Shown in pieces: positions 25,831-34,527 of a stretch of 64,000 nucleotides of DNA (position 1 is the first letter of the stretch; each line of letters begins with the position of its first letter). The translations under genes were made by a program, and so were the position numbers. The DNA comes from Martinezella lusitana (lineage in GTDB: Bacteria > Pseudomonadota > Alphaproteobacteria > Rhizobiales > Rhizobiaceae). The notes below the pieces were generated by a model. That model made no database searches. It was not told the origin of the DNA and saw nothing but the letters and a program-made list of their open reading frames with translations. Location: contig NZ_JAFEVL010000073.1 in NCBI RefSeq assembly GCF_016901135.1, positions 1-64,000 of the forward strand. The letters are read 5' to 3'.

Positions 25831-28602
25831 TCACCCTGTCGTCTTCTTGCGTGTCAGGATCTTCTGGTAGAACAGGCCGATGCCGATCAGCACAGCGCCG
25901 AGGCCGATGAAGGACAGGGCGCGCAGGAAGCCCTCGAGGTTCGCCATGTCGATCAGGAAAGCCTTGACGACGGCAATGAAGACCAGCGCCGCCGAGGCGA
26001 TGCGCAGGCTCCGTGCCTCGAAACGAGCGCCGAGCCCGAGGAGGGCGATGCCGATCAGCAGCCAGACGACGGAATAGGAATAGAGTTCGCCCTGGATGAA
26101 GCCGTTCCAGAAGGGAATATATTCCCCCTGCCAGAGCCGGCGCACCGATAGTGTCGCCCAGGCAAAAGCCATGACCGCCCCGGCAACGGCCAGCATGCTC
26201 ACATAGGGCAGGGGCCGCCGGCTTCGCGCATAGAGCGCCAGTCCGCCATAGGCAGCGGCGGGCATGAGATAGCCTAGTAGCAACAGATTGAACAACGGAA
26301 TGCGGCCGGTGCTTTCGCCTGTGATGAACGGGTTCAGTCCCAGCAGATGCAATGTCAGGATCAGGATGACGGAGAGGGTGCCGAGAGCCATGCTGCCATA
26401 GCGGAAGACAGGGCTCGCGGCGCTGAGGTCGAGGGCCATCAACGTTGCGGAAGCGCCGATCGCCAGCAGCGTGTAGATCGATTGCTCTCCGAGCGTCGGC
26501 GCGGCGTCGTTGAGGACACCGCCATTCATGGCGTGGCGCACCAGGATGGCGATCGTCAGCAGCACCAGGAAGGAGGCCAATGCCTGAAGCGCGTTACGCA
26601 GCCGGACACTTGCAGAGCGACGGACCGTGAAGGCCGCCCATGCGGCGAGTGCGGCGGGAATGCCGTAGCCCGCAAGCAGCATGTTGAAGACCGGTGTCGT
26701 GCCGAGCTCCGACGGGTCGACAATGGTCGGCTGCCAGGCGATGCGCGCCATGGTGATGACCAATGCGGCGACCATGGTCCAGGGAAGGACTGGCCAGTCG
26801 CGCATGCGCCCCGCCAGCAGGTAGGCGATGCCGAGGACCGGCAGCAGGATGGTGGGCGCGGCGTGATGCGCAAACATGTGCAAGGCAAAGACCATGGCGC
26901 CGAAGGAGCCGGCAGCGAGTATGTTGGTCGGCAGGTCCAGCCCTTCGCCCGAGCGGCGATATTGCCATTCCGCGAGCGCCATCAGGGTGATGCCTAGCCC
27001 GATGCCGTAGAGGCCGTGCAGCCAGTCGAGCGTCCAATTGCCGAAGTTGACGAAGGTGATCGTGGCGATCGCCAGCGGCGCGGCGGCCATGATCAGGCTC
27101 CAAAGCGCGGCAAAGGGCTTCTCGCCCTCTGCGAACCGTCTGAGAAAGAAGGCGCCGATCAGCACCAAGATGGCCCCGAGGCCGAGCGCTTCGTAGAGCA
27201 CCATGCTCTGCATGGTCACGATGCCGTCGGCGCTGTTGGGCTCGACACCGGCAATCCAGTTGGTCAGGACGCCGAGCGTGCCGACGACGGCGACGACGGC
27301 TGACAGGATCGCTGCCCAGCCCGCATGAGGGCGGCCGGCGCCGAAAGCCGCCACTGCCGCGACGATCGCCGCGAACATGAACGTGGCATCGACGATGGGA
27401 TATCCATATTGGAGACTGTAGGTCAGCAGGCAGAGTGACACCGCAAGGGCGCCGATCGACGCCGTCAGTGTCATGCCGAGCGGTGGTCGGGCAAGGAACG
27501 CGCCCCAGCCAGCTGCGCTCGTGGGCTGCGATGGATCGGCCTCCGCGCCATCCCCCATCGCGGCAGTCTGGTAGCGCCCGGGCCAGATGAAGATGGTGCC
27601 GCCGATCATGGCCAGCATCGAAAGCGTAACCGGCGTGAAGTCCACAATCGCGCTATAGGCAATGTAGAGCAAAGGCCAAAGGCTGAGCAGCGCATTGGCA
27701 AAGGACGGAGCAATCAGCCAACGGCGCAGCCGCGACGCAAGCAGGGTCGCAAGCCAAGTCAGAGTGAGATAGCCGAAGAGGATCCAAGGCCGCGGCGCTG
27801 TCGATGCAATCAGGGCAGGGGTGACCATCGAGGCAAGCAGGCCGAGGCCGGCGAGCGCCTGTCCGTGCAGCAGCGACAGCGCAAGCGTCGCAAGCGAGAT
27901 CAGGCCTAGAAGAATAAAGGCTGTGGCCGGCCCGATAAAGCCATAGATGCCATGGGCCGCGTAGGTCGATCCGAACAGCGCGACGACGCCGGCTGCCGTC
28001 AGCACGCCGGGGATCATGGCGTTCTGGAAAGCATTGCCCAGGACGGGCGCCGAGCGGCGGCGGATGACTTCGCCCGCCGCGACGAGGATCAAGCCGAAGA
28101 TTGCCGCGAGCACCAGCCGGACGCCTGGGCTCAAAAGGCCGCTCTCGATCGAATACTTGACCATGAAGATGCCGCCGAGCGCGAGAGCGATGCCGCCGAC
28201 CCAGACGGCCCAGCGCGCGCCGATTGTGCTTTCCAGGCTCTCTCGCGGCTGCGACGCTTCCCGCGCCGTGACATCCGGACCACCATCCGTGAGCGTGCCA
28301 TCCGTGAGTGTGTCGGGGGTATTGCGCGCGGCGATGGCTGGCTCTTCGATGCCGGCCACGGCAGGTTCTTCGATTGCCGCTTCGGTGGGTGGCTCTTGGA
28401 TGGCTGCTGCGGGTCCCGCGGCGGCGTCGATCGCCGGCTCCGTCACGCGGGCTGATTCGGCCGCGTCGGCCGTCAGCACCCTGCCAGCGAGCGCATTTTG
28501 CAGCTCCTGGACGCTCATTTCAAGCCGCTTTATCCTTAGATTGTATCCTCGCAGTATGAAAATACCGGCGATCAGGACGACGAGCGGCAATAGTTCCATC
28601 AT
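25831..28602 (-). CDS. DUF2339 large polytopic membrane protein
   Basis: 923 residues from the second-line ATG at 28602 (MMELLPLVV), preceded by GGGAGAGG. It has one N-terminal span, a low-complexity Ala/Glu/Pro linker (about 40-130, including a duplicated TLTDG), then more than 20 hydrophobic segments to the C-terminus. This is the size and layout of DUF2339 proteins, integral inner-membrane proteins with no known activity. No catalytic motif was found. The product ends with a charged tail (ILTRKKTTG). Confidence 0.85.
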   Translation of the reverse strand: MMELLPLVVLIAGIFILRGYNLRIKRLEMSVQELQNALAGRVLTADAAESARVTEPAIDAAAGPAAAIQEPPTEAAIEEPAVAGIEEPAIAARNTPDTLTDGTLTDGGPDVTAREASQPRESLESTIGARWAVWVGGIALALGGIFMVKYSIESGLLSPGVRLVLAAIFGLILVAAGEVIRRRSAPVLGNAFQNAMIPGVLTAAGVVALFGSTYAAHGIYGFIGPATAFILLGLISLATLALSLLHGQALAGLGLLASMVTPALIASTAPRPWILFGYLTLTWLATLLASRLRRWLIAPSFANALLSLWPLLYIAYSAIVDFTPVTLSMLAMIGGTIFIWPGRYQTAAMGDGAEADPSQPTSAAGWGAFLARPPLGMTLTASIGALAVSLCLLTYSLQYGYPIVDATFMFAAIVAAVAAFGAGRPHAGWAAILSAVVAVVGTLGVLTNWIAGVEPNSADGIVTMQSMVLYEALGLGAILVLIGAFFLRRFAEGEKPFAALWSLIMAAAPLAIATITFVNFGNWTLDWLHGLYGIGLGITLMALAEWQYRRSGEGLDLPTNILAAGSFGAMVFALHMFAHHAAPTILLPVLGIAYLLAGRMRDWPVLPWTMVAALVITMARIAWQPTIVDPSELGTTPVFNMLLAGYGIPAALAAWAAFTVRRSASVRLRNALQALASFLVLLTIAILVRHAMNGGVLNDAAPTLGEQSIYTLLAIGASATLMALDLSAASPVFRYGSMALGTLSVILILTLHLLGLNPFITGESTGRIPLFNLLLLGYLMPAAAYGGLALYARSRRPLPYVSMLAVAGAVMAFAWATLSVRRLWQGEYIPFWNGFIQGELYSYSVVWLLIGIALLGLGARFEARSLRIASAALVFIAVVKAFLIDMANLEGFLRALSFIGLGAVLIGIGLFYQKILTRKKTTG

Positions 28603-28765
28603 GTCCTCTCCCTGGGCAATCCGCCGCACAATATACCAAACGGCCCGAACGGTAAGGGCAGATAGTCAAATTTGCTTATGATTCCAGTGGATTATGCCCA
28701 TAGCCGCGACAAAGCCGTGCGGGAGCAATATTAGACAATTCAGATTTACTACTTGAAAACTATGG

Positions 28766-28780
28766 TTAATACTCATTAAC
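28766..28780. promoter_or_regulatory. CtrA-like half-site pair TTAA-N6-TTAAC
   Basis: TTAA (28766-28769) and TTAAC (28776-28780) spaced 6 bases, 114 bases before the EF-hand gene start. Compared with the CtrA consensus TTAA-N7-TTAAC the spacer is one base short. Candidate only. Confidence 0.35.
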
Positions 28781-28893
28781 AATTTGTCTTTACGCGCCGA
28801 GCAAAGCAGCTTATCAAGGCTACATAGTTCAACTCTGAATGTATTGCGTACAAACGACGTCGCATGAGGCGGCTCCTACCCTAGGAGGTTTGT

Positions 28894-29217
28894 ATGTCCC
28901 ATGTTTCTTCCGTATCCAACAGTTCATATCCGTATCGCGGCACGCTCGCGCGCCTCGATGCCAATGGTGACGGTGTCCTCAGCAGTGAGGAGCGCCAAGC
29001 CGGCGAGCGCCCAGGCATTCTCGAGGCCGATACTGAAAGCTCCGCGAGCGCATTGGGCGGCCTTATCGCCAAGCTGATGCAATTGCCGAGCGCCGATGCG
29101 GCATCCACGGCCAAGTTGCCGCAATCCAATACTGCGTCCGGCACAGACCTTCTGTCGCCGATGGATGCCTACAACAGCACCTATGGCCAGTATGACGTCG
29201 GCGGTATAGCGGCCTGA
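28894..29217 (+). CDS. Small EF-hand protein 1
   Basis: 107 residues with a strong AGGAGG site. It begins MSHVSSVSNSSYPYRG, then one canonical EF-hand loop (Asp22, Asn24, Asp26, Gly27, Glu33), then a Ser/Ala-rich middle, and ends with a Y-NSTYGQYD tail. Predicted single calcium site. No signal peptide is seen. The N-terminal MSxVSSV start and the C-terminal TYGQYD tail are shared with the longer EF-hand protein at 30099, so the two are paralogues. Function unknown. Confidence 0.8.
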   Translation: MSHVSSVSNSSYPYRGTLARLDANGDGVLSSEERQAGERPGILEADTESSASALGGLIAKLMQLPSADAASTAKLPQSNTASGTDLLSPMDAYNSTYGQYDVGGIAA

Positions 29218-29359
29218 TAGATTTCCGTTGCAGCGTTTTGGTGGCCAGCCGGGTATGCCGGCGGGCCGCCTTATCTATTTGATGTAGCCGCATTTCCCCT
29301 CCTCGGAACACTCGTCTCCGCCAAGCGTTAGATGGTGACAGGCAAGGGAGAACTGTTCC

Positions 29360-29866
29360 ATGAAACGGATGATGATCGCTGCAATTCTCACTCTCGCCGC
29401 GGCCTTGCCGGCCGCAGCGCAGGGCCAGGGAACGGCGACGGCTGATTTTGTCGGTCTCGATGGCAAGCAGGCGGGGCGAGCAACGCTGACCGAAGGCAAG
29501 GCTGGCGTGTTGATCGAGATGGAAGTGTCCGGCCTGCCGGCCAATCGCTGGGTGGCTTTCCACATTCATGAAAGCAGCCGCTGCGAGCACACGCACGGAT
29601 TCGAGTCCGCCGGCGGCCATTTCAATCCCACGAAGGCCGAGCATGGTTTCCTTGCCGCCAAAGGACCGCATGCGGGCGATATGCCCAACCAATATGTCGA
29701 TCAGGACGGCAAGCTGCGCGCCCAGGTATTCAATGGCATGGTGTCATTAAACGGCAAGAACGGCATTCGCGGCCGGACGCTGATGATCCATGCCGACTCG
29801 GATGATTACCGCAGTCAGCCCGTTGGCGGCGCCGGCAAGCGCCTGGCCTGTGCTGTTATCCAATAA
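29360..29866 (+). CDS. sodC: Periplasmic Cu/Zn superoxide dismutase
   Basis: 168 residues. A signal peptide (MKRMMIAAILTLAAALPAAA) is followed by the SodC fold. Metal ligands are in place: copper His68, His70, His87 (bridging) and His144; zinc His87, His95, His104 and Asp107. Cys75 and Cys164 should form the conserved disulfide. It converts superoxide to peroxide in the periplasm. It sits between the two EF-hand genes, with AAGGGAG as ribosome site. Confidence 0.95.
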   Translation: MKRMMIAAILTLAAALPAAAQGQGTATADFVGLDGKQAGRATLTEGKAGVLIEMEVSGLPANRWVAFHIHESSRCEHTHGFESAGGHFNPTKAEHGFLAAKGPHAGDMPNQYVDQDGKLRAQVFNGMVSLNGKNGIRGRTLMIHADSDDYRSQPVGGAGKRLACAVIQ

Positions 29867-29976
29867 CTGAGGCGGCAAGGGTGATTCGGGTCCTTATTGT
29901 CGCCGGTGCGTAGCAGGGGTTGTCTTCGCCGCGCTGAGGCCCATCGGCGATATGATTCGATAGCTGTCAATTGGGG

Positions 29977-29992
29977 TTAATGGTGTATTAAC
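29977..29992. promoter_or_regulatory. CtrA-like site TTAA-N7-TTAAC
   Basis: TTAA (29977-29980), seven bases, then TTAAC (29988-29992): an exact match to the CtrA consensus. It lies 107 bases before the start of the second EF-hand gene, the same relative position as the near-match before the first one. Confidence 0.5.
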
Positions 29993-30098
29993 ACCTATCT
30001 TTAATTCCGCGACCAAATCGACCTATTCTATCCGCAGATGAATAAGTGTGCCGGGGGGTAACCGAACACGCCGATGGCGTTTGCTTTAGGAGATTTGG

Positions 30099-30770
30099 AT
30101 GAGTGGAGTTTCTTCAGTTGGAAGCAGCATGACGGCTGCCTCGTACAGTCCCCTTGATAAGAACCAGGACGGCATTGTGGATGCGCAGGAATTGCAGGAG
30201 GCGGCGCAATCCGGTCTCCTGTCGGCAAGCGTCCTCAACGACGAGGACAACGGCAGCAGCAGCGATCCGAGCGCGACTGATGTTTTCTCCGGCAATCTGG
30301 CATCCATGCTGCTGCAGATGCAGCAGACCGGCGCCAGCCAATCGGGCACGGATTCGTCCACCGCCGGCTCATCCGACCAATCGCCCATGGACCAGCTGTT
30401 TGCCAGCCTCGACACCAATAAGGATGGCAAGGTTTCGGCGGACGAGTTCGTTGCCGGGCGACCGAAGGATATGAGCGAAAGCGACGCCCAAAACCTTTTC
30501 AAAAGCATTGATACGCAAGGCTCTGGCGCGCTGTCGAAGGATCAGTTCGCCGAAGGCCTCGATGTCCTCAAGCCCTCGGACGCTTCTGCCGCCGACATGC
30601 TATCCCTGGAACCGACGTCCAGCGGCAGCAGCAGCGCAACGAGTTTGGCCACGACAGCCAAAAATAACGCGCTGGACGACTTCCTCGCCGAAATGCAATC
30701 GTCGATGAATATCTATCAGAATACCTACGGCCAGTATGATCTTGACCAGACGGGCAGCGCTGCGGCCTGA
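30099..30770 (+). CDS. EF-hand protein 2 (two canonical hands and one degenerate)
   Basis: 223 residues, AGGAG ribosome site. Canonical calcium loops at Asp20-Glu31 and Asp105-Glu116, and a degenerate third loop at 138-149 (Gln at the last position). Ser/Gly-rich linkers separate them. N-terminus MSGVSSVGSS and C-terminal IYQNTYGQYD match the paralogue at 28894. No hydrophobic signal peptide, so either cytoplasmic or exported by a different route; the shared tail could be a recognition element. Function unknown. It is followed by a terminator. Confidence 0.82.
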   Translation: MSGVSSVGSSMTAASYSPLDKNQDGIVDAQELQEAAQSGLLSASVLNDEDNGSSSDPSATDVFSGNLASMLLQMQQTGASQSGTDSSTAGSSDQSPMDQLFASLDTNKDGKVSADEFVAGRPKDMSESDAQNLFKSIDTQGSGALSKDQFAEGLDVLKPSDASAADMLSLEPTSSGSSSATSLATTAKNNALDDFLAEMQSSMNIYQNTYGQYDLDQTGSAAA

Positions 30771-30799
30771 TCCATCGGGGACGGATTGTTGCGATACGG

Positions 30800-30832
30800 A
30801 CGGAGGCTGCGCAAGCGCAGTCTCCGTTTTTT
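30800..30832 (+). terminator. Rho-independent terminator after EF-hand 2
   Basis: Stem ACGGAGGCTGCGC / GCGCAGTCTCCGT around an AA loop (one mismatch), followed by a run of six T (30827-30832). It ends exactly where the convergent phosphatase gene stops. Confidence 0.85.
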
Positions 30833-31365
30833 CATGGGATGTCGCTGTGCACAGCCAATGGCAGGGCGAAAGGTGCGTTGCCATCAGCATCCGCGCCGCG
30901 TCCGATCTCCTTGACCGCTGCGACCAGCCGGCCCTTGCGCCCGAGCATGTCGTCGCCGATCGCGATCAACCGAGCATTTGGTGTCGCATAAAGGGAGGCC
31001 GAGCGCAGACGGCGGACGAGCGCCAGATCGTCTTCCTCCGGATGAACGGCAAGGGCGGCGATCAGCGCCGCGGCCGGCGAACGCGATACACCCATCCAGC
31101 AATGGATCAGCAAGGGCGCCGCGCGATCCCATTCCGCTGCAAAATCGATGATGGCGCGAACATGCGCCTCCTGCGGGGCGATGAGATCGCCGGTGCCGGC
31201 GAAGCTGATATCGTTCATGTTGAGCAGCAGATGACGTTCCGCCTTGATGACGGCCGGGCGATGAAAGGCCTGCTCCTTGGCCATCAGGCTGATCATCTCG
31301 CGCGCGCCATGGCGAACGGCCATTTCGGCGATGCGTGCCAGCGGCGATACGACGATCGTCGTCAC
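30832..31365 (-). CDS. Dual-specificity/tyrosine-phosphatase-like protein
   Basis: 177 residues from a GTG at 31365 that overlaps the upstream stop (GTGA). The protein-tyrosine-phosphatase signature C-x5-R is intact: HCWMGVSRS, Cys89 and Arg95. It is a compact cysteine phosphatase of the dual-specificity fold. The substrate is unknown and may be phosphoprotein, lipid or nucleotide. It is the last gene of a three-gene overlapping operon (ygfZ, HD, phosphatase). Confidence 0.85.
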   Translation of the reverse strand: MTTIVVSPLARIAEMAVRHGAREMISLMAKEQAFHRPAVIKAERHLLLNMNDISFAGTGDLIAPQEAHVRAIIDFAAEWDRAAPLLIHCWMGVSRSPAAALIAALAVHPEEDDLALVRRLRSASLYATPNARLIAIGDDMLGRKGRLVAAVKEIGRGADADGNAPFALPLAVHSDIP

Positions 31366-31979
31366 GCTCCGATCCTCACGGCGGCGCGTTCGGCCTCGAT
31401 CGCCTCGAAGCGCCTCAGGAACAGCCGCTGCGCCTCGATTGCCGGCATGGGTTCGATCGGCAGCATCTCGCGGGTGATGTCGCGGGGTTGGCCGAAGAAC
31501 TTGCGCGCCTCCTCCGGCGTAAAGCCGGCAAGCAGTGTCGCCTCGAAATAGGCCGAGACCGTATCGGCCTTCTTGATCTTGTCCTTCAGCTGCGGTGCGC
31601 AATGTGGGGGCAGGGCAAAACGCCGATAGATCGCCGCTTCGAGCCGTTTCTCCACCGCCTTGTAGTCGCCGCCGACCACGGACTTGAACGGCGAGATCAT
31701 ATCGCCGATGACATATTCCGGTGCGTCATGCAGCAGCGCCGCCAGCAATTCGTCCGGCGTTGCCGGGTTGAGATGGCGAAAGATGGCTTCGACGACGAGG
31801 CTGTGCTGCGCCACCGAAAAGGCATGATCGCCATAGGTCTGGCCGTTCCAGCGCGCAACGCGGGCAAGCCCATGGGCGATATCGCTGATCTCGACGTCGA
31901 GCGGCGACGGATCGAGGAGGTCGAGCCTCCGCCCCGATAGCATGCGCTGCCAGGCGCGCGCAGTCTTGGCCGATGTCAT
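31362..31979 (-). CDS. YfbR-like HD-domain phosphohydrolase
   Basis: 205 residues from ATG 31979, overlapping the ygfZ stop (ATGA). The HD metal site shows RWNGQTYGDHAFSVAQHS and LLHDAPEYVIGD, the pattern of YfbR-type 5'-deoxynucleotidase relatives, with a later Asp (KKADTVSAY). It probably dephosphorylates deoxynucleotides; this is inferred. Its end overlaps the phosphatase start by 4 bases, so all three are translationally coupled. Confidence 0.82.
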   Translation of the reverse strand: MTSAKTARAWQRMLSGRRLDLLDPSPLDVEISDIAHGLARVARWNGQTYGDHAFSVAQHSLVVEAIFRHLNPATPDELLAALLHDAPEYVIGDMISPFKSVVGGDYKAVEKRLEAAIYRRFALPPHCAPQLKDKIKKADTVSAYFEATLLAGFTPEEARKFFGQPRDITREMLPIEPMPAIEAQRLFLRRFEAIEAERAAVRIGA

Positions 31980-32815
31980 GCCGAAGCCTCGTCGGCCTGG
32001 GAAGGGAAGGAGAGGCCGGACCAAACAGGCAGCGATACCGAGACGTCGGTATCATCGGCCCGGATGGGTGTTCCTGCTGCAATCGCCTCGCCCGCGCGGT
32101 CGATGCGGACAATGGCAAGGCCCTTGCTGCCTACGGTCGAACCGAGCGTGCCCACAGGCTTGCCGCCGACGGTGAGTTCCGTGCCGGAGGCGGGCAGGTC
32201 GGCATTGCCGCTCACGATGACGACGCGCCTGCGCGCCGTGCCGCGATGCTGCATGCGGGAAACCACCTCCTGGCCGACATAGCAGCCCTTGCGGAAGCCC
32301 AGGCCGCCGTTGAGATCCAGCAGCACATCGTGCGGAAACGCGTCCTGCAATGCGAAATCGCGGCCGGAAACCGCGACGCCATTGGCGATCCGCAGCGCGT
32401 CATAGAGCGTCTCGGCATCGTCCCCATGTTGGCCTGATGTGCGCGTTAGCGTGATGCCTGCCTTGGAGAAGCGGCTATCCCTGGGGCCGTCGGTTGTCTC
32501 GTCAGCCCAAGCGACCGTGACACCTTCAGTATCTTCGACGCCGAAATCGACCTTGGCTCGCAGCCGGTACATGGTGAGCCGCTTCAGCAGGCCGTCGCGC
32601 TGTGCCGTGTCTGTTTCGAGCAGAAAGCCGGAGCCATCTCGCCAGATCATGAAGTCGAACAGGATCTTGCCCTGCGGCGTCAGCAGCGCTCCGGGTCGCG
32701 CTTCGTCCGCGCCAAGCGAGACGAGATCGGTGGTGATGAGATTGTGCAGGAACGGTTCCGCCTCGGCGCCGGCGACGCGGATGAAGGAACGGTCTCTCAG
32801 GAATACGGCTGGCAT
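31976..32815 (-). CDS. ygfZ: YgfZ-family folate-binding Fe-S assembly protein
   Basis: 279 residues. GcvT-like fold with the YgfZ signature KGCYVGQE at 176-183 (Cys178) and HNLITTD near the start. YgfZ binds tetrahydrofolate and supports maturation of certain iron-sulfur enzymes under stress. First gene of the overlapping operon, 73 bases after the stop of the 32889 gene. Confidence 0.9.
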   Translation of the reverse strand: MPAVFLRDRSFIRVAGAEAEPFLHNLITTDLVSLGADEARPGALLTPQGKILFDFMIWRDGSGFLLETDTAQRDGLLKRLTMYRLRAKVDFGVEDTEGVTVAWADETTDGPRDSRFSKAGITLTRTSGQHGDDAETLYDALRIANGVAVSGRDFALQDAFPHDVLLDLNGGLGFRKGCYVGQEVVSRMQHRGTARRRVVIVSGNADLPASGTELTVGGKPVGTLGSTVGSKGLAIVRIDRAGEAIAAGTPIRADDTDVSVSLPVWSGLSFPSQADEASA

Positions 32816-32888
32816 GGTGGATCCGCTGGTTTGGCCTATGACCCAGAGGTAGGGCCTTCGACCGGGAACCGCAAGTTCCCCGACCGGA

Positions 32889-33644
32889 TCATTCGCCCGA
32901 CGTGAAAAATTTCCACTTGCCGTCCGGCGTGATGCCGACGCGGTAGAAATTGTAGCCGCCGAATTCCAGCATATCGGCGTAGTCGCCTGCCGTGACGATA
33001 CGCATCAGGTCGACCTTCTCCGGCGTGGAGAGCGTCTTGATATCTTTCTGCGCGAAATAGGGCCAGACATAGATTTCGTCCGGAGTTCCCTGGCCGATAT
33101 GGGCAAAGCCGGTCGACATGATGTCGAGGAGGATGGATAGGATCTCGATACCGTCGGGATCGCCCGAAAGGTCGTGCAGGGTCTTGATCGGATCTTCGCC
33201 GGGGTCGTCGGCGGTGACCTGGGTCTGCTTGAGACCGCCGCCGATATTCATCAGTGGGCGCAGGCGCTCGAGATCGCCTGAGGCCGCCGCCTCCACGATC
33301 GCCTCACGGAGCTTTCGCACCGGTTCTGGCGCCTTGTTGATGTCGTAGAGGAACTCGACCGACTTGTTCGCGTTCGCTGCGTCGCCATTGCTCTGGTCGG
33401 CTTGCTTGTTGATCAGCGGATCCGGCGTCGGCAGTGTGGTGGACGGCGCTTCCAGTGCTTGCTCGACAGGTTTCTGGTTCTTCTGCTGAGCGGAAGTGCC
33501 TGGAGCGTTCGGCTGGGAAGCCGGTGGATTGAGCTGCGAGAAGGCTAGTGCCGGCAACGGCAAGGCAACGGAACCGGCAATCATCGTTACGGCTGCAAGC
33601 GAGGCAATGGAACGGCGACACTCATTGCCCGGAAACATATGCAT
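32889..33644 (-). CDS. Exported conserved rhizobial protein of unknown function
   Basis: 251 residues from ATG 33644; a longer frame to 33878 overlaps another gene and is rejected. The N-terminal signal segment (RSIASLAAVTMIAGSVALPL) leads to a Pro/Gln-rich linker, then a globular half containing EIYVWPYFAQ and a C-terminal GDYADMLEFGGYNFYRVGI. I do not recognise a characterised family. It is 16 bases downstream of the 85-residue gene, so they form an operon. Likely periplasmic. Confidence 0.7.
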   Translation of the reverse strand: MHMFPGNECRRSIASLAAVTMIAGSVALPLPALAFSQLNPPASQPNAPGTSAQQKNQKPVEQALEAPSTTLPTPDPLINKQADQSNGDAANANKSVEFLYDINKAPEPVRKLREAIVEAAASGDLERLRPLMNIGGGLKQTQVTADDPGEDPIKTLHDLSGDPDGIEILSILLDIMSTGFAHIGQGTPDEIYVWPYFAQKDIKTLSTPEKVDLMRIVTAGDYADMLEFGGYNFYRVGITPDGKWKFFTSGE

Positions 33645-33660
33645 AAACAATCTCTGGTTA

Positions 33661-33918
33661 CTATTGCAGGGTACGATTCGGAGAGAATTCCCCAGCGAGC
33701 ATGCGTTCCCGAAGCGATTCGAGCAAGGCTTCCGCGCCCTGCTCACCCTGTATGCGGATAGTCTCGCGAATGGCATGCGCAATGGCAGCGTCGGCGATGA
33801 TCTCGGGCTCGATACCATCAGCCATGCCGTCAGCCCAAGCCTCGTTCTGGTATTCCAGCGCTGCCTGCATTTTTTCATGGACGATCATGTCGTCGATTTC
33901 GTTCAGGCTGGTTTCCAT
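33661..33918 (-). CDS. 85-residue acidic/helical protein of unknown function
   Basis: Start at ATG 33918 because GAGGAAAG lies about 6 bases upstream; ATG 33942 is an alternative. The sequence is helical with many Ala, Glu and Ile residues (ADAAIAHAIRETIRIQGE) and no Cys. It may be one of the small DUF5076-like proteins of rhizobia, but I am unsure. It precedes the exported protein at 33644. Confidence 0.6.
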   Translation of the reverse strand: METSLNEIDDMIVHEKMQAALEYQNEAWADGMADGIEPEIIADAAIAHAIRETIRIQGEQGAEALLESLRERMLAGEFSPNRTLQ

Positions 33919-34011
33919 TGATTCTTTCCTCGAGACGTTCATGTCCTTACCACTTGCTTAACAACTTTATCAGCCTTTTCCTAAAACGACACGGCTGGGT
34001 GCGAAAAGGGG

Positions 34012-34026
34012 TTAATAAATCGTTAA
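34012..34026. promoter_or_regulatory. CtrA-like TTAA-N7-TTAA
   Basis: TTAA (34012-34015) and TTAA (34023-34026) spaced 7 bases, 94 bases before the 85-residue gene (minus strand) and overlapping the stop codon of the TIGR02301 gene. The spacing matches CtrA but the downstream half lacks the final C. Confidence 0.3.
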
Positions 34027-34451
34027 TTTCCAAAGCGAGCGGTGATTTCTGTTGCCAGTGTTGCACCTTCGTTACGGTATTGCTCCTCGGCAACGAGGGC
34101 CTGCTGCGTGCAATTCGTGTAAACCGATGCAAAGGATCGATACCCACGGTTGAACGCGGCGGTCAATTTTTCCTTCCGTTTCGGCTCGCCCTTGGTTTCG
34201 GTGTCGAGCAGCTGCTGCATATCTCCCCGCCATCCGTCTGCCGATGCTGCGCAAAGATTGCGCAGATAATCGACCGAGCCGAGGATTTCGGCGAGCCGGG
34301 ACAGTTGCTCGTCGTAGGGTGCTGGTCGTTCGGCACCCCCGCTGTCGGGCGTCTGTGCCGGCGCGTTCGCTGCGGGCTGCGCCGCGGCCGGAAACGCGGC
34401 GGCAAGCGCAAAGCAGATCAGAAGCGGCCGGCCAAAACGGTTGTGATTCAT
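34023..34451 (-). CDS. TIGR02301-family exported protein
   Basis: 142 residues from ATG 34451 (MNHNRFGRPLLICFALAAA) with a signal peptide. The YDEQLSRLAEILGSVDYLRN stretch and the GYRSFASVY and YTNCTQ positions fit the TIGR02301 family, small Rhizobiales proteins of unknown role. The two Cys (after YLRN and YTN) may form a disulfide in the periplasm. Upstream in-frame Mets exist but add non-signal sequence. Confidence 0.75.
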   Translation of the reverse strand: MNHNRFGRPLLICFALAAAFPAAAQPAANAPAQTPDSGGAERPAPYDEQLSRLAEILGSVDYLRNLCAASADGWRGDMQQLLDTETKGEPKRKEKLTAAFNRGYRSFASVYTNCTQQALVAEEQYRNEGATLATEITARFGN

Positions 34452-34527
34452 GTATCCAGTTGAGCGGACAAGCATGACGTGAACAAGGCATAAGGGGTGC
34501 TTTCCACCCCGTTTTTGCTTCGCATCG

